In this document: positions 15,697 through 24,744 of the stretch, in pieces
How positions within the stretch are numbered: position 1 is the stretch's first letter
Layout: the number at the start of each line of letters is the position of its first letter
Source of the DNA: JALOOB01 sp964387985
GTDB taxonomy: Bacteria; Chloroflexota; Anaerolineae; CG2-30-64-16
Assembly: GCA_964387985.1 (NCBI GenBank)
Contig: CAYLZG010000007.1
Location: 1-64,000, forward strand
Reading direction: 5' to 3'
Length of the DNA: 64,000 nt
The notes under the pieces: generated by a model
What the model saw: the letters and a program-made list of their open reading frames with translations, nothing else
Database searches by the model: none
Told to the model about the DNA's origin: nothing
Translations under genes and position numbers: made by a program

Positions 15697-16662
15697 GTGA
15701 ACTATCGACGATTGGGAAAGTCGGGCTTGAAGCTGAGCGAGCTTTCATTGGGCGCCTGGGTCACTTACGGCGGGCAGGTGGGACAGGAAGTGGCGGAATC
15801 TTGCATGGTCGCTGCGTACGAGCACGGCGTGAACTTCTTTGACAACGCCGAGGGTTATGCAGACGGCAATGCCGAAGTCGTCATGGGCAGAGCCTTCAAG
15901 AAGCTCGGCTGGAAACGTGAGGACTTGATTATCTCAACCAAGATCTTCTGGGGCGGTCCGGGCCCAAATCAGACCGGCCTGTCGCACAAGCACGTCATTG
16001 AGGGCGTGCACAATGCACTGCGGCGCCTGCAGACAGATTATGTCGACCTGTGCTTCTGCCACCGCCCGGACCCCGAGACGCCTATCGAGGAGACGGTCCG
16101 CGCAATGGACATCCTTGTCAGGCAGGGCAAGGTCTTCTACTGGGGCACCTCCGAATGGAGTGCAGCAGACATCATGCGAGCAGATGCGATCGCACGCCAA
16201 TACAACCTCACCCCGCCGAGCATGGAGCAACCTCAGTACAACATGCTGGTGCGCGATCGGTTCGAGAGAGAGTATGATCCGCTCTACAAGGAGCTGGGAT
16301 ACGGCACCACGGTCTGGAGTCCACTGGCATCCGGCGTGCTCACCGGCAAATACAATGACGGCGTTCCGGAAGGAAGCCGGGCGAGCCTGCAAGGCTACGA
16401 ATGGCTTCGCAAGGCGGCCATTACGCCCGAGCGAATCGAAAAGGTGAGGCAGCTCAAGCCGATCGCGGATGAGCTCGGCTGCACACTGGCGCAACTCGGG
16501 TTAGCATGGTGCCTGACGAATCCGAATGTAAGCACGGTGATCACCGGTGCGAGTCGCCCGGAGCAGGTTCACGAAAATATGAAAGCCCTGGACGTACTGC
16601 CAAAGCTGATCGATGAAGTGCTGGACCGCATCGAGATCATCCTCGCAAACAAGCCGCAGTAG
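15697..16662 (+). CDS. Aldo/keto reductase (potassium-channel beta subunit-like)
   Basis: 321 residues. This is a TIM-barrel NAD(P)H-dependent reductase. The catalytic tetrad fits: Asp in FFDNAEGYADG, Tyr in the same block, Lys in IISTKIFWGG, and His in CFCHRPDPETP. The Kv-beta/YghZ-like subgroup is suggested by WGTSEWSAADIM, MEQPQYNMLVRDR and VITGASRPEQVHENM. The carbonyl substrate is unknown. The start is GTG 15697, behind AGGAGAGA. Confidence 0.92.
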   Translation: MNYRRLGKSGLKLSELSLGAWVTYGGQVGQEVAESCMVAAYEHGVNFFDNAEGYADGNAEVVMGRAFKKLGWKREDLIISTKIFWGGPGPNQTGLSHKHVIEGVHNALRRLQTDYVDLCFCHRPDPETPIEETVRAMDILVRQGKVFYWGTSEWSAADIMRADAIARQYNLTPPSMEQPQYNMLVRDRFEREYDPLYKELGYGTTVWSPLASGVLTGKYNDGVPEGSRASLQGYEWLRKAAITPERIEKVRQLKPIADELGCTLAQLGLAWCLTNPNVSTVITGASRPEQVHENMKALDVLPKLIDEVLDRIEIILANKPQ

Positions 16663-16681
16663 ACACAGGCTGGTCGCGCAG

Positions 16682-16718
16682 GCTGCGCTCCCCCACTCGT
16701 GATAATGGGGAGCGCAGC
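16682..16718 (+). terminator. Terminator hairpin after the aldo/keto reductase gene
   Basis: A 12-bp inverted repeat, GCTGCGCTCCCC (16682-16693) with GGGGAGCGCAGC (16707-16718). Only TT follows, so it is a weak-tailed terminator. Its 3' arm occupies the -35 area of the next gene. Confidence 0.6.
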
Positions 16719-16724
16719 TTCCAA

Positions 16725-16733
16725 TGTTATAAT
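16725..16733 (+). promoter_or_regulatory. Extended -10 promoter, leaderless start of the AlkZ-related gene
   Basis: TGTTATAAT (16725-16733) lies 6 bases before ATG 16740, with no ribosome site between them. No good -35 is visible. Confidence 0.65.
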
Positions 16734-16739
16734 CGCCTC

Positions 16740-17600
16740 ATGACTGCGCTCTCATATCAACGAATCCTCGACTATCGCAGGCAGACATTTCGCCTCTCCC
16801 CCGACCGAAGGCTCACGTCCAAGGAACAAGCCGTCGCTTATGTCAATGAGCGAGGATTCATCTATTTCTGGCCGATCAAGGACATCACGATGCCTGCCCT
16901 GTGGACCGCGGTGGCTGGCGACAGACCGGTCGCAGATGAGCACGATGACTCGGGCCACGTGACCTGGGGATGGAAAGATGAGTTGCTTTCCGCGCGCCGT
17001 TGGTATTACGGAAAAGTGCTGCGAAAGAAGGCTACGATCATTTCGCTGGATGTCGCGCCGGCCTTCTATGCGCTATCGGAGAATTACGGCGAGCCTGAGC
17101 TGGACTACCTGAGCCAATACAAAGCCGGGCAGCTCACACACGAAGCCAAGACAGTGTACGAAGTGCTGCTTCAGAACGGCCCTCTGGACACGCCGGAAAT
17201 CCGGCGCCAGGCACGGATGACCGCGCGGTCCAGCGATGCGCCTTTCAACCGGGCGATTGAGTTCCTGCAGTCTGATTTCAAGATCCTGCCGGTGGGTGTG
17301 GCTGAAGTGGGAAGATGGAAGTACGCTTTTATCTACGAATGCGTGCACCGCTGGTATCCTGACCTTCCCGAGCGCGCCCGAGCCGTCCGGCAGCGGGATG
17401 CCCGGATGAAGCTGGTTGAGCTGTACCTCAGGTCAGTGGGCGCCGCACAGGCAAGGCAGGTGGACCTGTTATTCGGGTGGAGCAAAGCCGACACGCGGGC
17501 TGCGATCGAAGCGCTCGTCAGCAGCGCGTTCGCAGTAGAGGGAATACGGGTCGAAGAGCACGGGGACAACTGGCTGGCGATCAGTTCGTTGTTGGATTAA
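16740..17600 (+). CDS. AlkZ-related winged-helix protein (YcaQ/DUF1006 superfamily-like)
   Basis: 286 residues. Blocks such as YVNERGFIYFWPIKDITMP, DDSGHVTWGWKDELLSARRW and YGKVLRKKATIISLDVAPAF match the group named AlkZ-related. AlkZ and YcaQ are DNA glycosylases that open crosslinked or alkylated bases using tandem winged helices. This shorter protein lacks a clear QxQ catalytic motif, so glycosylase activity should not be assumed. The start is leaderless (see promoter). The last 4 bases overlap the end of the convergent DUF456 gene. Confidence 0.78.
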   Translation: MTALSYQRILDYRRQTFRLSPDRRLTSKEQAVAYVNERGFIYFWPIKDITMPALWTAVAGDRPVADEHDDSGHVTWGWKDELLSARRWYYGKVLRKKATIISLDVAPAFYALSENYGEPELDYLSQYKAGQLTHEAKTVYEVLLQNGPLDTPEIRRQARMTARSSDAPFNRAIEFLQSDFKILPVGVAEVGRWKYAFIYECVHRWYPDLPERARAVRQRDARMKLVELYLRSVGAAQARQVDLLFGWSKADTRAAIEALVSSAFAVEGIRVEEHGDNWLAISSLLD

Positions 17601-18115
17601 GAGGGGCCACTGAATCCAACCTGCCATACGAAGATCACAACCATGGCCAGTGCAATCAGAAACTGCGCCAGCCGTGAGGCAAGGCATCCTGCCAGCCAAC
17701 CACCGCCTGCGCGAATCGCGTCACGCAGGTTCTTGCGGTTCAGGTACTCCACCGCAACGACGCCCCCAAGAGCTCCGATGATGCCCCCAGGAGCAGCACC
17801 AATTCCCCCGATAAAAGAACCGAGTACAAAACCGATGATGCCGCCCACGACGCCAGCCAACGCAGCCTTCCGTGAAGCTCCGGATACCCGCGTCGCCGCC
17901 TGAGTCAGGAAGAAATCTGACACAAGACCGATAGCGGCCAGGACCGTCATCACGCCGAATGCCACGGGAGTCAAGGTCGCGAAACCCTCGGCAACTGCAT
18001 AGATGGCCGCCGCGATCCATATCAAGGCAATGCCCGGCAGAGCGGGCAGCACTGTGCCAGCCAACCCGACCACCATCGCGATTAAAGCCAGCCAGAAGGC
18101 CAGATCAGATCTCAT
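17597..18115 (-). CDS. DUF456 membrane protein
   Basis: 172 residues with a DUF456 pattern: an N-terminal Gly-Pro-rich transmembrane region (VGLAGTVLPALPGIALIWIA), a Gly-rich central stretch (GVVGGIIGFVLGSFIGGIGA), and a C-terminal helix. About four to five membrane segments are expected. The function of the family is unknown. It is the last gene of the minus-strand run that starts with glgA. Confidence 0.8.
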   Translation of the reverse strand: MRSDLAFWLALIAMVVGLAGTVLPALPGIALIWIAAAIYAVAEGFATLTPVAFGVMTVLAAIGLVSDFFLTQAATRVSGASRKAALAGVVGGIIGFVLGSFIGGIGAAPGGIIGALGGVVAVEYLNRKNLRDAIRAGGGWLAGCLASRLAQFLIALAMVVIFVWQVGFSGPS

Positions 18116-18161
18116 GTGTCACTTTCTGGCTCGGATTGACCTAACCGAACCCTGCTTAGAA

Positions 18162-19142
18162 TCAAGGGGAGGGCGTCTCTGTCGATGTGGTCTGCTCCCT
18201 GACGCCAATTTGCTGCATCAGCATGCCACGACGAAGCCGTGCGGTGGCGCTCAACTCGACCAGGTTTGCCTCGGTTGCATACAGATCGACTTTTTCGAGC
18301 GCATCGATCGCATCTCCGGTCTGACCGCGTAACTCATACACCGATGCCAGCTCGTACAATGTGATCGGATCCTCAGGCTTCGCAGCCAGTGCGACTTGAA
18401 GATCACCCTCTGCTTGATCCAGCATGCCGAACGTGAGGTAAACCGAGGCACGCATCTGCCGGAAGACCACATCATCCGGAATCAGGGAACGTGCACGAGC
18501 GTACATCTCCTCTGCAGTCGCCGCACCTACCTTCTCCCGTATGACCCCAACGCGCAGCAGCGCCTCCGGATCATCGGGTGTGAGTTCGGCCGCCTGTTCA
18601 AACTCCGCCAAAGCGCCGACAAAATCGGCCTGTCCTCGTATCAATTGGTCGCCGACGCCTATACGGCGGCCTGCCTCAGCTACCTTCGGATCGACGGGAA
18701 AGAGCACCCGCAAGCCGATATACAGCACCGCAAGAAGTACAGCCAGGCCGCCGAGTATCAATCCCGTGCGTCGAATCCGCTGCTGGCGGTTTGTGTTCAC
18801 GACTCGGTCAAGGTGCCACCAGGGTGCGTCGGTTCCCTGGGGATGAGTCTCCAGGCGCGCTTTGTGAATGCCGCCAATTGAACGCAAATCAGTGACAATA
18901 TCGGCCGCTCGCCGGTCGACTGCCGCCCTGAGCGTTTCCCAACGCCCAGCCTCCGGCCGGAGATCCATCCCCTGCGCCTCCAACACGGGCCATAGGGCAG
19001 CGATGCTATCCAGCTCTCTGAGCAACGACAACGCGCTGTCGCCGCTGCTCCAAACGTTGGCGACACGCTTCTCCGCGATCGTGAGCAACTCTCGTAACTG
19101 GTCGGCAGGCGTCACCTGCCCCACCTGAATCGTCTGAGCCAT
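18162..19142 (-). CDS. TPR-repeat membrane protein
   Basis: 326 residues. A helical N-terminal domain of about 130 residues precedes one transmembrane segment (GLILGGLAVLLAVLYIGLRV). After it come about four tetratricopeptide units in the C-terminal half (ALAEFEQAAELTPDDPEALL, LDQAEGDLQVALAAKPEDPI, TGDAIDALEKVDLYATEANL). It is probably a scaffold at the membrane; partners are unknown. ATG 19142 lies 4 bases after the stop of the MBL gene, so they are one transcription unit. Confidence 0.75.
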   Translation of the reverse strand: MAQTIQVGQVTPADQLRELLTIAEKRVANVWSSGDSALSLLRELDSIAALWPVLEAQGMDLRPEAGRWETLRAAVDRRAADIVTDLRSIGGIHKARLETHPQGTDAPWWHLDRVVNTNRQQRIRRTGLILGGLAVLLAVLYIGLRVLFPVDPKVAEAGRRIGVGDQLIRGQADFVGALAEFEQAAELTPDDPEALLRVGVIREKVGAATAEEMYARARSLIPDDVVFRQMRASVYLTFGMLDQAEGDLQVALAAKPEDPITLYELASVYELRGQTGDAIDALEKVDLYATEANLVELSATARLRRGMLMQQIGVREQTTSTETPSP

Positions 19143-19146
19143 CGGG

Positions 19147-20046
19147 CTACTCGTCCCCAGGCTCTTCTTGCTCGGGCTCGGGTTCGGTTTTGTCCTTGAG
19201 CTTGGCGGCCTTTTCCATCTCGTTCCAGATGCGGCCGATGCCCTGCTTTATTTGGGACTCGGTCTTGGACTTGAGTGCAGGCTGGATGGGAAACCAGCCG
19301 ACCATCTCACGCAGCACGGTTTGTACTGTCTCCTGCTTTGTCCGGCCCTGCCGGTGGAAAGTACGCACGCGCGCGCGCATGTAGCGGATGTATTCCGACA
19401 TGCGTTCCGTGCCTTCGCGGCCGCAGACGGGGCCGCGGCCGGGCACAATCTGATCCGAGCGAAGCTTGCGAATGAACGTCAAACCATCCAACCACTCTTT
19501 GGAGTTGCCCTGTGCCATATAGGGGTGTTGATCCACCCACACCGCATCCCCTACGAACAGGATCTTCTCATCCGGCAGCCAGATAGCGGATGTCGCGGCA
19601 GTGTGCCCACCGATCCTTATGATGCGGATATCACGGCCCCCCCGGACGATGTCAAGCCTGTGCGAAAAGGTGATCTTGGGAATAATAATCTGAATATCCG
19701 TGAACTGCGCCTGGATCTCGGGTTCCTTCTTGAAGGAATCGATAACCCGCTGTTTGAAGTTGTCGCCATAACCCTTCATGTGCTTCCAGGCGATGTCATG
19801 AGCGATCACCGGCGTCGGAACGAAGTACTGATTGCCCACAATGTGCCCGCGATGATGGTCAGTGTTGATAATGTAGAGGAATGGCTTGTCACCAGCGATC
19901 CGTTTCAAATCGTCGCGGAACGCGATCGCCTGTCTGGGAACGATCGGGCTGTCGATGACCACAAACCCGTCGTCGGTCAGGATCGCGCTGTAGTTCGCCC
20001 CGCGCTGATCGGTCTCAACAAAAATGCCAGGGGAAATTTCACGCAT
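19147..20046 (-). CDS. Metallo-beta-lactamase fold hydrolase
   Basis: 299 residues. The metal-binding signature is NTDHHRGHIVGN, with GGHTAATSAIW and FVGDAVWVDQHPY giving further ligands. The HxHxDH motif is altered to T-D-H-H-R-G-H. The C-terminal 40 residues form a charged tail (DKTEPEPEQEEPGDE). The fold covers quinoprotein-relay-like and beta-lactamase-like hydrolases, so the substrate cannot be named. It starts 3 bases after the alanyl-tRNA editing gene. Confidence 0.82.
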   Translation of the reverse strand: MREISPGIFVETDQRGANYSAILTDDGFVVIDSPIVPRQAIAFRDDLKRIAGDKPFLYIINTDHHRGHIVGNQYFVPTPVIAHDIAWKHMKGYGDNFKQRVIDSFKKEPEIQAQFTDIQIIIPKITFSHRLDIVRGGRDIRIIRIGGHTAATSAIWLPDEKILFVGDAVWVDQHPYMAQGNSKEWLDGLTFIRKLRSDQIVPGRGPVCGREGTERMSEYIRYMRARVRTFHRQGRTKQETVQTVLREMVGWFPIQPALKSKTESQIKQGIGRIWNEMEKAAKLKDKTEPEPEQEEPGDE

Positions 20047-20049
20047 AGG

Positions 20050-21249
20050 TCAGTCCTTAAAAGCTTGCGCCACAGCGTCCAGCGCTGCATCCAATGCCTC
20101 GTCCGTGGGCACGCCGCCCTGTGCCCAGTCGGGACGCCCGCCGCCGCGGCCTCCGCCGGCAGCCACCGCCATTCGTAGAAGCTGGGCAGAATCCGCGGTG
20201 ACGTCATCCGATCGGGTAACGATGATCTGAGGTCGATCGCCACGTACGCCGAGGCACGCCACAACGCCCGACCGCGCCCGAAGTTCCTGGGCCACTTTCC
20301 TGGCCCGGTCGACACCGACGTCCAGTGCAGCCGCCACCAGGTGCACGCCGCCTCGTATCTCCGCTTTCGACCAAAGCGCAGCGGCCGTCGATGCGGACCA
20401 CTGCCGCTCCAGATCGACCAGATCCTTGCGTAGTGCGTCGAAATCAGCAGCCCGACGGTCAAGCAACTCCAGGATCTCGTCTTCTGCGGCCGTGTAACGC
20501 GCTACAAGGCCCTGGGCCAATACCTTCAACCGCGCGTAGTCCGCACGGGCGCGCCGCCCACACAGGAAGGTCACACGAAGCTCAGGTCCCCGGCGCTCGG
20601 TCCCGATAACCTTGATCAAGCCGATCTGGCTGGTGTTTGCGACGTGGGTTCCCCCACAGGCCGACCAGTCAAATCCCGTGACCTGTACCACGCGGATATT
20701 CTCCGTGACCTTCGGGGGCTTGCGCAAGGGCAGCTGCACCAGCTCCTTGGGCGTTACGAAGGTCGCAATAACGGGCAGCGCAGCATCCACGATGGCATTG
20801 GCCGCAGACTCAGCACCTGAAATCGCCGGGGCAAGATCAATCCGATTCAGGTCAATCGTGCTGTATCTTTCGCCCAGATGAAACGCCACCGTCTCTGCAC
20901 CGCATTCTCCGAAGAAGGCCTGAGACAGGACGTGTTGCCCCGTATGCTGCTGCATGTGGTCAAACCGGCGATCCCAATCAACTGTGCCGTGCACCCCTGC
21001 ACCCTGCAGCTCGCTATCCAGCACATGCCAGATCGCTCCATCCTCGGCGAGGACATCGAGCACCTTCACTGGCCCTTCTGTTGAGGTTGATAACACCCCG
21101 AGGTCGTTTGGCTGTCCGCCGCCGGTTGCATAGAATGCTGTCCGATCCAGGACAACTGCCGGCCTGCCACTCACGACCTGGCGCGCCAGGATCTGTGCGT
21201 CGAACTCTCTGACATAAGCGTCCTGATAGAACAATCGCTCAGTGTTCAA
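20050..21249 (-). CDS. AlaX-type alanyl-tRNA editing protein with DHHA1 domain
   Basis: 399 residues. It lacks the aminoacylation core of AlaRS but has its editing half. The zinc motifs HMQQHTGQHVLS and SACGGTHV are complete, and TAFYATGGGQPNDLG is the N-terminal editing-domain lead-in. The C-terminal DHHA1 domain ends with GGGRGGGRPDWAQGG. This is the long AlaX (AlaX-L) layout, which hydrolyses mischarged Ser-tRNA(Ala) or Gly-tRNA(Ala) in trans. The start is TTG 21249, with GAGG 6 bases ahead. It lies 10 bases after glgA. Confidence 0.9.
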   Translation of the reverse strand: MNTERLFYQDAYVREFDAQILARQVVSGRPAVVLDRTAFYATGGGQPNDLGVLSTSTEGPVKVLDVLAEDGAIWHVLDSELQGAGVHGTVDWDRRFDHMQQHTGQHVLSQAFFGECGAETVAFHLGERYSTIDLNRIDLAPAISGAESAANAIVDAALPVIATFVTPKELVQLPLRKPPKVTENIRVVQVTGFDWSACGGTHVANTSQIGLIKVIGTERRGPELRVTFLCGRRARADYARLKVLAQGLVARYTAAEDEILELLDRRAADFDALRKDLVDLERQWSASTAAALWSKAEIRGGVHLVAAALDVGVDRARKVAQELRARSGVVACLGVRGDRPQIIVTRSDDVTADSAQLLRMAVAAGGGRGGGRPDWAQGGVPTDEALDAALDAVAQAFKD

Positions 21250-21258
21250 TGAATGCCT

Positions 21259-22773
21259 CTATGAAAGCGCGTACTCGCTCAAAGGCCGGTTTGCCTGCCG
21301 TCGAGCCGCCAACGCACGATAGTACAGATCGACGTACTTCTCTGCGGACTGTGCCCAGGAGAAGTCGGCTGCCATGCATCGCCGCATCAGCTGGCGCCAA
21401 ATATCCTTGTTGCGATAGACCTCAGTGGCCCGCACCACAGCAGCGAATAAAGCCATGGAATCGTAACGGTCAAAGCTGAAGCCATTCCCCGAGCCCGTGC
21501 GCGCATCGTAGTCCTGCACCGTATCGGCCAGGCCACCGGTTGCATGGACGACCGGCACGGCCCCATAGCGCATCGCAACCATCTGGTTCAGGCCGCAGGG
21601 TTCCGAGCGTGACGGCATCAGGAAGATATCGCTGCCGGCATAGATGCGTTGTTCGAGTGGCCGGTTGAAAGTGAGCCGAACGGAAACCTGATCGGGATAC
21701 CGGCCCGATAGCCCGTTCAACATCTCATGATGCCTCATTTCGCCCGTCCCCATGACGACAAGCTGGCAGGGGATGTTCTGCATCAGCGAGTCGGCCACGG
21801 CGCCGATCAGGTCAAATCCCTTCTGATCCGTCAACCTGGACACCACCCCGATCAGCGGGACATCGGGCCGCAGAGGCAGTCCTAACTCGGCCTGGAGCGC
21901 AGCTTTGTTGGCAGGCCGCAGCTCAACACCATCCGCATCGAAGTTGACGGCGATGCTGGTGTCGGCCGCCGGATCGAACAACTCCGTATCGATCCCGTTC
22001 AGTATGCCGTACAACCGGTCGCGTCGATCTCTCAATACCGGATCCAGGCGCTGGCCGTGTTCGGGGGTCAGGATCTCGCGAGCATACGTTTCGCTCACCG
22101 TATTGATAATGTCGGCAAACAGGACGCCTCTTGCCATGAGATCGACCACGTAGTTCAGGTCGGGTGCGATATCTGGATGCGCAATGAAGCCCATGTCGGC
22201 CAGGCCTGCGATTTCGAGGATGCGCTGCCCGAAAATCCCCTGGTATTCCAGGTTATGCGCCGTATACAGGGATGCAATATCCCGGTAGAACGGGTCAGAA
22301 GCATAGACGGTCTTGAGCCAATTTGGAATCAGCGCAGTATGCCACTCGTTACAGTGGATGACATGAGGCTGCCACCCGAGTGCACGGCATGTTTCCAGAG
22401 CTGCGCGAGAGAAGAAAATGAAACGTTCCGCATCATCAGGGTACATGTAGATACCCTGCCGGTCGAAGTAGCGTTCGCTGTTGACAAAGAGAACTGGCGT
22501 GCGAGCTGCGGCAGGCCCGATGCTTGACTCGAAGATCGATGCCGGCTCGGTGCGCTCGTCCATGGGAACGTCAAGATGGTCGATCAACGGCTCGAGACCG
22601 AACTTGTCGACTTCCACGCGGCCATAGCGCGGCATCATGACCCGGATGTCGTGGCCAAGACTTCGGATCGCCTTCGGCAGTGCACCGGCAACGTCTGCCA
22701 GCCCGCCGGTCTTGGCAAACGGCACACACTCGGCGGACAGGTAGAGGACCTTCAACTTTTGGGGGTCGTACAT
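21259..22773 (-). CDS. glgA: Glycogen synthase (GT5)
   Basis: 504 residues. The N-terminal glucosyl-nucleotide-binding motif KTGGLADVAGALP is present, as is the C-terminal GT-B half with GVVSRLTDQKGFDLI and SRSEPCGLNQMVAMRYGAVP. The latter contains the catalytic E-x7-E region. It extends alpha-1,4-glucan from ADP- or UDP-glucose in the cytoplasm. ATG 22773 is preferred; GTG 22788 is an alternative without a ribosome site. It leads the run to DUF456, an unusual company for a glycogen gene. A GH57 glucanase lies elsewhere in the window. Confidence 0.94.
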   Translation of the reverse strand: MYDPQKLKVLYLSAECVPFAKTGGLADVAGALPKAIRSLGHDIRVMMPRYGRVEVDKFGLEPLIDHLDVPMDERTEPASIFESSIGPAAARTPVLFVNSERYFDRQGIYMYPDDAERFIFFSRAALETCRALGWQPHVIHCNEWHTALIPNWLKTVYASDPFYRDIASLYTAHNLEYQGIFGQRILEIAGLADMGFIAHPDIAPDLNYVVDLMARGVLFADIINTVSETYAREILTPEHGQRLDPVLRDRRDRLYGILNGIDTELFDPAADTSIAVNFDADGVELRPANKAALQAELGLPLRPDVPLIGVVSRLTDQKGFDLIGAVADSLMQNIPCQLVVMGTGEMRHHEMLNGLSGRYPDQVSVRLTFNRPLEQRIYAGSDIFLMPSRSEPCGLNQMVAMRYGAVPVVHATGGLADTVQDYDARTGSGNGFSFDRYDSMALFAAVVRATEVYRNKDIWRQLMRRCMAADFSWAQSAEKYVDLYYRALAARRQANRPLSEYALS

Positions 22774-22821
22774 GATGGCAGATGTCACCTTAGGGCATGA
22801 TTTGGCTACCGGGCCACGCCC

Positions 22822-22850
22822 ATGTTAGCACGGTCACGTGAGATTTGCAA
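22822..22850 (-). promoter_or_regulatory. Promoter of the glgA run
   Basis: On the minus strand TTGCAA (22850-22845), 17 bases, then TAACAT (22827-22822). Confidence 0.55.
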
Positions 22851-22890
22851 CGGGTTTTCCGGTGTGGACTCCGGCCAGCCGGTCAGGGGC

Positions 22891-23649
22891 TCAGTCGGTA
22901 ATCTCCGCACGTACCGCGCGCGCGAGCTTGAGAAAATCCGGCTCGGCGGTCATGAGCTGATTTCGGGGCCGCGGGAGCGGCACCTGGAAGGCTGCTTTGA
23001 CGCGCCCGGGACGTGCAGTCAGCACCAAGACGCGGTCGGACAGAAACACCGCCTCGCCGATGCTATGCGTCACCATGACCACGGTGGGCTTTCTGAGATT
23101 CCATATGCGCAATAGCTCGCCATTCATCCGTTCGCGCGTCAGCGCATCCAGTGACCCAAACGGCTCATCCAACAGCAATACGGTCGGCTCATGTATCAGG
23201 GCTCGCGCGAGCGCGACTCGCTGCTGCATCCCGCCGGAGAGCTGAGCCGGATAGGATTCGGAAAAACCCTCCAGGCCGACCAAAGAAATGAGTTCCTGGG
23301 CCCGCGCAACCGCTTCGTCCGGTGGCACGCGCGCGACCTCGAGCGATAATGTGATATTTGATAGCACGGTGCGCCACGGCATGAGGTTCGCACGCTGAAA
23401 CACGTAGCCGATCTCGCGACGCGGCTCGGTCAGGAACTGCCCGCGCAGCAAGACCTTCCCCGCGATGGGGCGAAGCAGGCCGGCCAACAGGCGCAACAAG
23501 GTGCTCTTGCCACAACCGGACGGTCCTACGATCGCAAGAAACTCCCCCTCTTCCACATCCAGTGATATGTCATCGAGTGCCAGGAGGTCCGCCCGGTTGG
23601 CATCGGCGAAAGTCATGCGCAGGTTGTGCGCTTCTAGAACCGGAGTCAC
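22891..23649 (-). CDS. ABC transporter ATP-binding protein, predicted riboflavin importer
   Basis: 252 residues. Walker A is GPSGCGKST, the signature is LSGGMQQRVALARAL, and Walker B is VLLLDEPFGSLDALTR. It belongs to the nitrate/sulfonate/taurine-type ATPases that pair with NMT1-like binding proteins. GTG 23649 overlaps the stop of the binding-protein gene by 4 bases (GTGA), so the two are coupled. The substrate is inferred from the FMN riboswitch at the head of the operon. Confidence 0.92.
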   Translation of the reverse strand: MTPVLEAHNLRMTFADANRADLLALDDISLDVEEGEFLAIVGPSGCGKSTLLRLLAGLLRPIAGKVLLRGQFLTEPRREIGYVFQRANLMPWRTVLSNITLSLEVARVPPDEAVARAQELISLVGLEGFSESYPAQLSGGMQQRVALARALIHEPTVLLLDEPFGSLDALTRERMNGELLRIWNLRKPTVVMVTHSIGEAVFLSDRVLVLTARPGRVKAAFQVPLPRPRNQLMTAEPDFLKLARAVRAEITD

Positions 23650-24722
23650 CGTGCAACAAACTCATTCGTGAACAAATCCGCGGCCGCAACATCGACCTGG
23701 ATCAACCCCATCTCCTTCATGAATTGCGCTGCCCGCTCCCATGCTGCAGCGTCGGAAAGACCCAGCTCGGCGTCAGTCGCCTGCCAAAGCTTCAGCGACT
23801 CGTCAAAGATGGCACGGCTCACTGCTGCCTGCTCTCCACCCGCTTCCGGCACCGCCCGCAGGCTGGCCTCAAATGCGGCATCAGGATCGTCAAGCGTGTC
23901 CCGCAATCCCAGGGTCAGCGCGGTGACCAGTGCCTGCACCAATTCGGGCCTGTCGCGAATGGTCTGATCATTTGTGATGATCCCATTCGATGGCAGGTCG
24001 ATGTATTCCGACACTGGCAGCACAACGACTTTCTCGCCAGCGAGGCGCAATTGCACAGGACCGTTCACTACATAGTCCATGGCGGCATCCACCAGGTTTT
24101 GGCTGACCGCAGTGGCCTGAGTGAAGCCGATGCTTTGAAGTGACACCTGCTTCTCATCGATACCTGTCGCATAGACCAGAGCCTCCCAGCCCACATAGTT
24201 GGCGCCAAACAGTCCCGGCACCCCGACCGTCTTTCCTGAAAGATCGGCGGGAGACGTGATGCCGCTGCTTGCCTTGGCGAAGAGCACCGCCGGGAACTTG
24301 CGGTACCAGCGCATGACATAGCGCACAGGAAGGCCCTGGCTGCGGCCCAAGATCACTTCTTCGCCGCTGCCGATGACAAATTGGAGCTCATTGGTGCCGA
24401 CCAGCTTCAGAAGATCCGTCTCAAATCCGTACCTGTATGTGATATCCAGTCCAGCCTGCTCGAAATACCCCCGCTCCTGGGCCATGTAAAACGGTGCGAA
24501 CTGAACGCTCGGGATATAGCCCATCGCTAGTGTGATGGGGGTCGAAGGGTGATCTTCCTGTTCGGCCGGCACGGCGGACGGAGTCACCTGGGCCATCTCC
24601 GGCACGGCGCTCGCAGCAGCCGCGCCTGCAGGCTCAGCAGGCGTAGGGGGCGCTGCCGGCACCGGCGCACAGCCGGCCAGCAGCAGGAGTGCCGCAAGTA
24701 TTGCGAAAACAGATCTTCTCAT
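23646..24722 (-). CDS. NMT1/THI5-like substrate-binding lipoprotein, predicted riboflavin binding (RibY-like)
   Basis: 358 residues. The N-terminal signal with lipobox LLAGC places it on the outer face of the membrane as a lipoprotein. The mature domain, starting LAMGYIPSVQFAPFYMAQER, is the NMT1/THI5 fold used for thiamine precursors, sulfonates and riboflavin. The FMN riboswitch upstream argues for riboflavin over thiamine precursors. ATG 24722, with AGGAGG ahead, is chosen over an upstream frame that is antisense-like. Confidence 0.88.
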   Translation of the reverse strand: MRRSVFAILAALLLLAGCAPVPAAPPTPAEPAGAAAASAVPEMAQVTPSAVPAEQEDHPSTPITLAMGYIPSVQFAPFYMAQERGYFEQAGLDITYRYGFETDLLKLVGTNELQFVIGSGEEVILGRSQGLPVRYVMRWYRKFPAVLFAKASSGITSPADLSGKTVGVPGLFGANYVGWEALVYATGIDEKQVSLQSIGFTQATAVSQNLVDAAMDYVVNGPVQLRLAGEKVVVLPVSEYIDLPSNGIITNDQTIRDRPELVQALVTALTLGLRDTLDDPDAAFEASLRAVPEAGGEQAAVSRAIFDESLKLWQATDAELGLSDAAAWERAAQFMKEMGLIQVDVAAADLFTNEFVAR

Positions 24723-24744
24723 GATCCCTCCTGGGGCAGCTTTC

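Noticed and set aside
19168..20178. 336-codon plus-strand ORF
   Set aside because: Antisense to the MBL hydrolase; a high-GC shadow with no motif.
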